Of a stretch of DNA of 5,285 bases, positions 1 to 5,285 are shown piece after piece; within the stretch, counting starts at the first letter, position 1, and every line of letters starts with the position of its first letter. The stretch is taken from contig JAEORN010000112.1 of the NCBI GenBank assembly GCA_016840825.1, forward strand, positions 1 through 5,285, given 5' to 3'. The notes under the pieces were generated by a model. The model did no database searches and was not told the DNA's origin. It saw only the letters and a program-made list of their open reading frames with translations. The position numbers were made by a program, and so were the translations under genes. The DNA comes from Candidatus Thorarchaeota archaeon. GTDB lineage: Archaea > Asgardarchaeota > Thorarchaeia > Thorarchaeales > Thorarchaeaceae.

Positions 1-2
1 GT

Positions 3-170
3 AGTATGCGTACAGTCATTGCCGCACATCCCAGATATCATATACACATAGTATTGCATCCTAAGATGCTTATGAATCGTACTGAAAAAGATAGAACGCT
101 CATGTTTTTGCAAATCATATTGGAGTTTGTGATGAAATATGATATGACTATTGTAGGTCTTCTTAACTGA
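3..170 (+). CDS. C-terminal fragment of an unidentified upstream gene
   Basis: The third plus-strand frame is open from the left edge to a TGA at 168-170, immediately followed by a second in-frame TGA (171-173). The other two plus frames are stopped within about 65 bases. The 55 codons give a plausible globular C-terminus: a short beta-like stretch containing HIHIVLHP, then a charged turn (NRTEKDR), then an amphipathic helix (LMFLQIILEFVMKYD) and a hydrophobic end. An ATG lies at 6-8, but most of the gene probably lies outside the window. A hydrophobic strand ending in His-Pro followed by a C-terminal helix is seen near the end of some polysaccharide-deacetylase-like proteins. That resemblance is weak and I do not assign a function. 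It ends 30 bp before the next plus-strand gene, so the two could form one transcript. It is short enough that a chance open frame is possible. Confidence 0.45.
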   Translation, partial: SMRTVIAAHPRYHIHIVLHPKMLMNRTEKDRTLMFLQIILEFVMKYDMTIVGLLN

Positions 171-200
171 TGACACCGACAAAGAATCGTGGAATAAGAA

Positions 201-677
201 ATGTCACAAGAAGAAGTATTCGATACATATTCTTCAATAAATCGCCTTAGACCTCAATTAAGAGTTGTTTCGGTTAAGTTTAGAGTGATTTCGTTAGGCG
301 ATATCCGTAATGTAAAATCGAAAAGGACTGGAAAGATTATGCAAGTTCGCGAAGCCATTGTTGCAGATGATTCAGGGAAAATCAAACTCTCTCTCTGGAA
401 TGAGGATGTAGACGCTCTTATTGAAGGGCGGTGTTATGAGTTGAGATATGGTAAAGTTGAGGTATATGATGAATCTATGAAATTGTCAAGAGGATTTTCT
501 GGTAGATTCATATTAATTGGAGATTGTTTTGACAAGGTAAATCTTGAGCATAACATGAGTAAACCATTCATTTGGATGCCAACACGTCGAGTTAGAGAAA
601 GATCCAAAGAAGGAAGAACCTTCCAAGGAACTCCGGGAAGAGTGCAACGAGGATATTGTAGCGAGAAGGAGTTCTAG
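201..677 (+). CDS. SOSS-B1/RPA-like OB-fold single-stranded nucleic-acid-binding protein
   Basis: Seen: 158 residues with one OB-fold at about residues 17-107. The pattern LRPQLRVVSVKFRVISLG, then KSKRTGKIMQVREAIVADDSG (43-59 in part), then KIKLSLWNED with Trp66, then GRCYELRYGKVEVYD follows the strand order of human SOSS-B1 (hSSB1) and archaeal RPA-like SSBs. These contain the equivalent '...VRtckVADkTGsInisVWdd...GdiirltkGyasv' segment. Family knowledge: such proteins bind single-stranded DNA (some bind RNA) during replication, recombination and repair, in the cytoplasm. The aromatic and basic residues on strands 2-3 would contact the bases. The length is typical of single-OB SSBs. ATG 201 is chosen because it precedes the fold by a short polar leader and the next Met is residue 47, inside the fold. 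Upstream, GGA at 191-193 is only a poor Shine-Dalgarno. The tail (about 113-158) is strongly basic and looks out of frame: the +1 frame gives an acidic Lys/Glu tail ending at TAA 679-681. OB-fold assignment is firm; the exact role is inferred. Confidence 0.85.
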   Translation: MSQEEVFDTYSSINRLRPQLRVVSVKFRVISLGDIRNVKSKRTGKIMQVREAIVADDSGKIKLSLWNEDVDALIEGRCYELRYGKVEVYDESMKLSRGFSGRFILIGDCFDKVNLEHNMSKPFIWMPTRRVRERSKEGRTFQGTPGRVQRGYCSEKEF

Positions 678-696
678 GTAATCCATTGTGGAAATT

Positions 697-718
697 CTCA
701 TCTCCAAACTCTGATGAG
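697..718. repeat. Short inverted repeat between convergent genes
   Basis: CTCATC at 697-702 is the exact reverse complement of GATGAG at 713-718, leaving a 10-base loop. It fills the end of the gap between the plus-strand OB-fold gene and the stop codon (TAA, complement of 719-721) of the minus-strand membrane gene. Position suggests a possible bidirectional transcript-end hairpin. The stem is only 6 bp and there is no T-run after it on either strand, whereas archaeal termination normally relies on T-tracts. A chance occurrence is quite possible. Confidence 0.2.
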
Positions 719-3700
719 TTAGATGGTCGGAGCAAAGACACCAACCATTGAAAGACCGAAGATAGCTAGAGAACCAAGTAATATGAGCAGTATAGCTAAT
801 CGCAAATATGCTAGTTTTGGATTCTTTATCTCTCTCTCTTTAATGAATAGTACTATGAAGAGCAGAAACGATGATAGAGCCAATAATAATCCCTGATAAT
901 ATTCACCGAATGCAAATGTAAAAGCGAAGCCAGTCAATGAAAAGAACAATGGGGCTAAGAAGAGATAACGATACTGTTTCAGTGTTACAGGAAACAGCAC
1001 CCAGGACATTACAAACACAGATAGATAGATACTAGCTAGAAGTGGAAATTCAATGCTTGTAGATACTGAGAAAGTAGCAGATGCAGAAGTGATGGAGGTC
1101 AAGATCCAGAGTGATGGTTTGGCCATGTCTGGAAGAAGCCTTGAATATGATGAGAGTAGAAGTAACAATAGACCAACCAGCCCTGACACGGCTATCGCAA
1201 GAGGAAGTAACTGAGTAGCAGACCCAACTGGATAGAGAATACTGAAGACGAATACAGCAACCGAGAGGGGGATTGGTACCCAGAGTACAGATACCCATTT
1301 CATATGGAGCTGACTCTCACGTAGAAGAGCAAGACCACTAAGACATGTGATAATAATCCCTGTAACAACAGACTCGACCATTAAACCATGATCAAAAAGC
1401 CAAGATGATCCAGTAAATGCTCCACCTAGCAGAGAAACGATAATAGAAACAGTGCCAAATGATGATTTGTAGGTCCTTCTGATAACTGATACGCTCAGGA
1501 GCAAAATACCAAGCATCAGTATTGGAACACCAATGTTTGGTATAATGTATAGAATCCCTCCCGGAGTCATACCAAGGAGCTCACTGAAGAATGGATAAGA
1601 CAACCATGAAAGACCGCAAGAGAATCCAATTGAAAACACAATCCAGTTGATGTATCCAAATTGGATGAAGAAAGCTTTGATTGCAGCCCCTATTCTATAA
1701 AGCCCTCTGACAAACCATGCTCCAATTGCACGTAGTGCACCAAAGAATGCACGGAGCTGTGATTCAATGATGGGTGCTTCTACAAGTAAGCTGATAACTC
1801 CTGCAATTAGAAGGGCATTGATACCTGATTGATTATGGAAAATGATGAGACCGATAGTTAGAGATGGTAATAGTGTCAATCCCGCAAACAGTAAGGACCT
1901 TTTCCATTCTTTGATCCGACCAAATACAAGATTTAGCATGAAAACAACAAAGAATGAAACTGAAAGTGCACCAAGGAAATAGTAGAGGATCTGAATGTAG
2001 TCAAAAGCTAGCTCTGGAAGATAAATACTCAATAGTAGAACAAAGAGACCCCTACCTAACAATGCAATGGATGGACCTTTCACTTTTGAAGAGACATTCC
2101 CATTCATAGTCCAAGCCTCAATAAAGTACAGGCCTCCTATTGCCATTGCAGCAATTGCAACTCCTTGGAAGCAGTTTCGTAGATTATAGCCAAGAATTGC
2201 AGGACATGCATCATTTAGGAAAAAGGACCCTCCAAACCAAACACCAAAAACAACTGGGAAACCAAGTGCAATATTCTCACGATTGGCAAGTATAGCTGAA
2301 TAGATTCGGGTCAATCCTGCAACAAGTCCATTGTAGATATGAGTTAGACCCGCAAGTAGAAAGTTATACAATCTTGTAAGCACTGATACAACTGCATTGT
2401 AAGTTTTAATCAGAACAAGATATGTTGGTTGCATGAGAACTGGGAGACTAAGCAAATACCAAACCATTACTGGAAGACCAATCGACCATACAGGATCACT
2501 CCAACCATATACAATGAAAACTAGAAGAGCCATGCATAACGAGAAAGACATGTTTACTGCTACTTTGAGTCTAGTAGAGGGTGAGGGATGTAGATTTGCA
2601 AAAAGAAGAAAAGAAACTGAGAAAGCAATACCGGTGGAAAAGATTGTGTTAAGCTGGTCATATCCATTAAGAGATGCAAATGAGTATGCTATGAGTGATA
2701 TACCAAGCACAGCAGGTAGCCACGCCATATGAGCAACTTTCTCTCTTGCTTGTAAACCTCGAGTCATTTCGCCATACAGTGTAATTGGGACTGATACAAA
2801 CGAGTAGGTTGTGAAACACCATCCAGCAACCAAAGGCAAGTTAGTAGGTAGAAATCCTTGCACGAAATTCCATCCAGCTAAAAATGATCCAAGAGTAAAA
2901 CCTACCGAAAATGATACTAGTTCCCATAGACTCTCAAACTGGTACCAATCAACAGTATCTGTTGCAAGAAAAATTGCAACCGATGCTAAGAGTCCAGAAC
3001 ATCCGACTAGAATGATATTAGCAGGTAGAAAGAATGCGAAAAGTGCGTGCCATATCCAGATTGATTCAAGGAGGAGAATAACAGATCCATTAAGGGCAAG
3101 CGTGATGTTTCTCTTGTTCTCAATGCCCCATGGGGCTTGAAGAGTTATTGCCAAGGCTACTACCAAACCTGTTTCAACACAAAGGATTAGCGAGTCAATG
3201 GAACGATAAGCCCCAAACCATACAAGACCAATTAGAATAGTTGCCAAACCTCTAAGAACAACCCAGTGTGCACTTCTAGCAATCCCAGTATATGCCCCAT
3301 ATGTCAGTGCGACCAATATTGGGAGTACTGAGATGTAAATAGAAATCATCAGCTCCAATTGAAGCACGAAGAGGAAATTCGTGATCAATAGAAGGGATAA
3401 ACTGAGCGCGAAACTATCTACCAAACCAACTTGAACTCGAGGGGATGATACATTCCAGATTGACACGGTAGAAATTGCTAGAAACACTACAAGGCAGATT
3501 TCAATAGCTAGCGCAATACTAAGAATTGGAGAGAAGAATACCCACGCGATATAGCTGATAATCGCAGCGCGGCAAATGTCCAGAACTTCTTGATACTCTA
3601 AGAATCGATATTCAATATCAGGCGTTTGTCGCACCAATTCAATCGCAACGAATATTGCAGCTATTATCCTTATAGCCGGAAATGGAGCGGAGATGGCATA

Positions 3701-5272
3701 TACTGCATACCCTGATGCAATTGAGAATGCCCACCATGCCTGCCAAGAACGAGTTGAATGTGGAAGCATGAGCAGAAGCGCCTCAATGGCGATAAACAAA
3801 CTGATTGACATCATGATATCCATCATAGGCACAAGCAGATAGTAGAAAATCATACCAACAAGCGCTAGAGTGGTTACTGGGTAAACAATTCTAATTCGAT
3901 TAGAAGCTGATATGAACGGAGCAGCAAGAAGGGCTAAGCAAAATGTGGATATTCCGATATTAGTAATGGTATCAAGAGCAAAAATGTCTAAGCAGAAGAA
4001 CATGAATGATGCAAGTGAAATCACAATTGCGTGAAGACGTGTTTCAATACGTTGAATCTCAGGAATAGCTAAGGCACCAAGAAAAGCTATCAGTGATGTT
4101 GTGAATAACAAAGCCTGTAGAATGCCATTTGATAGGGTAAAGAGGAAAGTAATTCCTCCTATAGAACCAATTATCATCATTAAAATTCCAGAGAATAGGT
4201 CTTCATGATCTGATTTCCTTAACCATACAAATGGAGTCCAAGTAATTAATGCAATTAACAGGAAAACTATCACTGACGCATAATCGGGAAAGATTATGGA
4301 TTGCAGAGTGGATAGAGAAAATTGAACAAAGATGAAACTAAGAACTATACTGAAGATTGCAGATGCTCCGATGATGTGAATGGCAAGGAACATTACAATC
4401 ATTCGCCCAGCAAATGAGATACCTCTTGCAATATAACCTCCCAACTTTACAAGTCCTATACCAATCATTCGTATCGCTGTAGCGTATTGGCTATGTAAGA
4501 CTATGGCAGGAAGAATAATCAGAACAAGACCAAGCAACAGAAAATTGGATGTTGTCATGTAGCTAATAATAGTACCAGTAGGAACAGAAAGAAGGAGGTA
4601 TAAACCAGCAGCAATACGACGTAGAGAATCAACAGTCTGAAGAGGTAGGAAGCCAAGCCCATATACAAAGAGAGCAACTAGAATACCAAAAAATGGGGAG
4701 TTGGCGAAAATAAGTTGATAGAGATAGAAAACTCCAGCTGAATATAGTGAGAGCCAAGATGCAATAGGTAGTCCTATTCGAAATCTGTCGGGAAGCCATG
4801 ATCGACCAGCTGTGAGGATAAGAAGACTTGCAGCAAGAGCCAAAGGAATCCGGATCCCAATATGAAGTGAAATATCATAATAGAATGTGAATCCCCCCAG
4901 TGCAATGCTTAGACCAGCGATTATCACTTGCATCATGGGAGACTTGTGGCGTTCTCGAAACAAGAGGGATGGAGACATTAGAATGAAAAATGAAAGAGCC
5001 ATTGAAAACAGGACAAAGAACGGATCGTACCCTCCTGTTATGAAGAGCATTCCAAAACCTATATTCCCAATCCCGAGAATGATGACAGCAGCGTATATGA
5101 TAACTATGAATCTAAGAAGTTGAACACCTAAGAAGACAAATCCTCGATAAATGAGTCCACCAACTCGGACAAGTACTCTTTTTGCTGACGATAGGAATCG
5201 AGATATTGCACCTGCTATCGCATGGTAAACTCGAGCTGCACCAGCATATATCCTTCTTCCAGCTATAACCAT
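719..5272 (-). CDS. Giant polytopic membrane protein, about 48-50 TM helices, unknown family
   Basis: Unrecognised. Seen: 1517 residues, almost all membrane-embedded from residue 47 to 1510, with no soluble domain, no Walker A and no recognisable catalytic motif. Basic loops recur about every 50-60 residues (for example RERHK 106-110, RSWLPDRFR 157-165, LRKSD 351-355, GRIKEWKRS 1118-1126, IRRTYKS 1264-1270, IKEREIK 1477-1483). They alternate with neutral or acidic loops (GGYDPF 80-85, YYD 131-133, IIFPDYA 327-332, NGYDQL 869-874, YGWSDP 922-927, LFDHG 1292-1296, FGEYY 1455-1459). By the positive-inside rule, this makes a chain of two-helix hairpins with the N-terminus inside and the short C-terminus (GVFAPTI) outside. 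Amphipathic basic stretches interrupt the chain at about 1-45, 260-292, 954-997 and 1171-1202. Cys1023 and Cys1034 share an outside loop. The start is uncertain: four in-frame codons upstream (Ala-Ser-Arg-Leu) reach the window edge without a stop, and the bases before this ATG hold no Shine-Dalgarno, so the gene may be longer. A DUF2339-like hairpin protein, transporter or lipid/polymer-handling scaffold are possibilities only. The frame is intact, so expression is likely. Confidence 0.87.
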   Translation of the reverse strand: MVIAGRRIYAGAARVYHAIAGAISRFLSSAKRVLVRVGGLIYRGFVFLGVQLLRFIVIIYAAVIILGIGNIGFGMLFITGGYDPFFVLFSMALSFFILMSPSLLFRERHKSPMMQVIIAGLSIALGGFTFYYDISLHIGIRIPLALAASLLILTAGRSWLPDRFRIGLPIASWLSLYSAGVFYLYQLIFANSPFFGILVALFVYGLGFLPLQTVDSLRRIAAGLYLLLSVPTGTIISYMTTSNFLLLGLVLIILPAIVLHSQYATAIRMIGIGLVKLGGYIARGISFAGRMIVMFLAIHIIGASAIFSIVLSFIFVQFSLSTLQSIIFPDYASVIVFLLIALITWTPFVWLRKSDHEDLFSGILMMIIGSIGGITFLFTLSNGILQALLFTTSLIAFLGALAIPEIQRIETRLHAIVISLASFMFFCLDIFALDTITNIGISTFCLALLAAPFISASNRIRIVYPVTTLALVGMIFYYLLVPMMDIMMSISLFIAIEALLLMLPHSTRSWQAWWAFSIASGYAVYAISAPFPAIRIIAAIFVAIELVRQTPDIEYRFLEYQEVLDICRAAIISYIAWVFFSPILSIALAIEICLVVFLAISTVSIWNVSSPRVQVGLVDSFALSLSLLLITNFLFVLQLELMISIYISVLPILVALTYGAYTGIARSAHWVVLRGLATILIGLVWFGAYRSIDSLILCVETGLVVALAITLQAPWGIENKRNITLALNGSVILLLESIWIWHALFAFFLPANIILVGCSGLLASVAIFLATDTVDWYQFESLWELVSFSVGFTLGSFLAGWNFVQGFLPTNLPLVAGWCFTTYSFVSVPITLYGEMTRGLQAREKVAHMAWLPAVLGISLIAYSFASLNGYDQLNTIFSTGIAFSVSFLLFANLHPSPSTRLKVAVNMSFSLCMALLVFIVYGWSDPVWSIGLPVMVWYLLSLPVLMQPTYLVLIKTYNAVVSVLTRLYNFLLAGLTHIYNGLVAGLTRIYSAILANRENIALGFPVVFGVWFGGSFFLNDACPAILGYNLRNCFQGVAIAAMAIGGLYFIEAWTMNGNVSSKVKGPSIALLGRGLFVLLLSIYLPELAFDYIQILYYFLGALSVSFFVVFMLNLVFGRIKEWKRSLLFAGLTLLPSLTIGLIIFHNQSGINALLIAGVISLLVEAPIIESQLRAFFGALRAIGAWFVRGLYRIGAAIKAFFIQFGYINWIVFSIGFSCGLSWLSYPFFSELLGMTPGGILYIIPNIGVPILMLGILLLSVSVIRRTYKSSFGTVSIIVSLLGGAFTGSSWLFDHGLMVESVVTGIIITCLSGLALLRESQLHMKWVSVLWVPIPLSVAVFVFSILYPVGSATQLLPLAIAVSGLVGLLLLLLSSYSRLLPDMAKPSLWILTSITSASATFSVSTSIEFPLLASIYLSVFVMSWVLFPVTLKQYRYLFLAPLFFSLTGFAFTFAFGEYYQGLLLALSSFLLFIVLFIKEREIKNPKLAYLRLAILLILLGSLAIFGLSMVGVFAPTI
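2282..2413 (-). repeat. Four tandem 11-residue amphipathic units inside the giant membrane protein
   Basis: Residues 954-997 divide exactly into four units: LIKTYNAVVSV, LTRLYNFLLAG, LTHIYNGLVAG and LTRIYSAILAN. The shared pattern is L-[TI]-[RKH]-x-Y-[NS], followed by a small or hydrophobic residue and a hydrophobic end. Eleven residues are three turns of an alpha helix, so Arg/Lys/His and Tyr/Asn fall on one face in every unit. This is a membrane-surface (hendecad) helix rather than a membrane-crossing one. At the DNA level the 33-bp units have diverged considerably, which indicates an old repeat held by selection on the protein, not a recent slippage product. It separates two blocks of TM hairpins, ending at about residue 948 and restarting at about 1000. 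Confidence 0.75.
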
Positions 5273-5285
5273 TAGTCTAGAGGCA

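Noticed and set aside
131..163. Possible TATA-like AT-rich element (GAAATATGATAT) before the OB-fold gene
   Set aside because: It lies inside the apparent coding frame of the upstream gene, matches an archaeal TATA/BRE only loosely, and the 30-bp spacing fits co-transcription.
513..707. Minus-strand open frame of 64 codons opposite the OB-fold gene tail
   Set aside because: It is antisense to a well-supported gene, and its Ser/Leu-rich composition mirrors the Glu/Lys-rich +1 frame on the plus strand.
1050..1298. Second minus-strand frame of 82 codons inside the giant gene
   Set aside because: It is a shifted frame of the same strand with mixed, Cys/Ser-rich composition and no start signal; the main frame explains the DNA.
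2433..3140. Plus-strand open frames within the giant gene (2433-2732, 2811-3140), and likewise 4887-5123
   Set aside because: They are antisense to a continuous 1517-codon frame. Their Arg/Lys/Pro/Ser-rich products resemble no fold and are what hydrophobic codons give on the opposite strand.
719..5272. Assignment of the giant protein to a glycosyltransferase (GT-C), O-antigen polymerase, or transporter family
   Set aside because: No DxD or other acidic catalytic motif was convincing in the first outside loops, there is no soluble domain, and the helix count far exceeds those families. Hydrophobicity alone is not evidence.
1..5285. CRISPR array, tRNA/rRNA gene, insertion sequence or origin
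   Set aside because: No regularly spaced direct repeats, cloverleaf-like sequence, terminal inverted repeats with a transposase, or repeat cluster were seen on either strand.

Overview
The window looks archaeal, with only moderate confidence. The evidence is a stand-alone OB-fold protein of the SOSS-B1/archaeal RPA-like single-stranded DNA-binding type, moderately AT-rich DNA, weak or absent Shine-Dalgarno sequences, and a giant all-membrane protein of unknown family. An Asgard-type archaeon is my best guess from general style, but nothing here fixes the lineage. The stop codons used (tandem TGA TGA, TAG, TAA) fit the standard code.

Layout: (1) positions 3-170, plus strand, hold an open frame entering from outside the window, probably the C-terminus of an upstream gene. 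(2) After 30 bp, 201-677 on the plus strand encodes a 158-residue OB-fold protein. Its last third may carry a frameshift, because the +1 frame there has a more coding-like base pattern and ends at 681. (3) A 41-bp convergent gap contains one short inverted repeat. (4) The remaining 86% of the window, 719-5272 on the minus strand, is a single uninterrupted gene for a protein of at least 1517 residues. It has roughly 48-50 transmembrane helices and no sizeable soluble domain.

The giant protein is the item of interest. It is built from about two dozen two-helix hairpins repeating every 50-60 residues. Most basic loops lie on one side and most acidic or polar loops on the other. At four places the pattern is interrupted by long amphipathic Arg/Lys- and Tyr/Gly-rich stretches. 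One of these is a clean tandem array of four 11-residue units. The reading frame is still open at the right edge, and the basic periodicity appears to continue upstream of the first ATG, so the true protein may be longer.

The two plus-strand genes could be co-transcribed. The giant gene converges on them and shows no evident functional link. No RNA gene, CRISPR array, insertion sequence or origin was seen.
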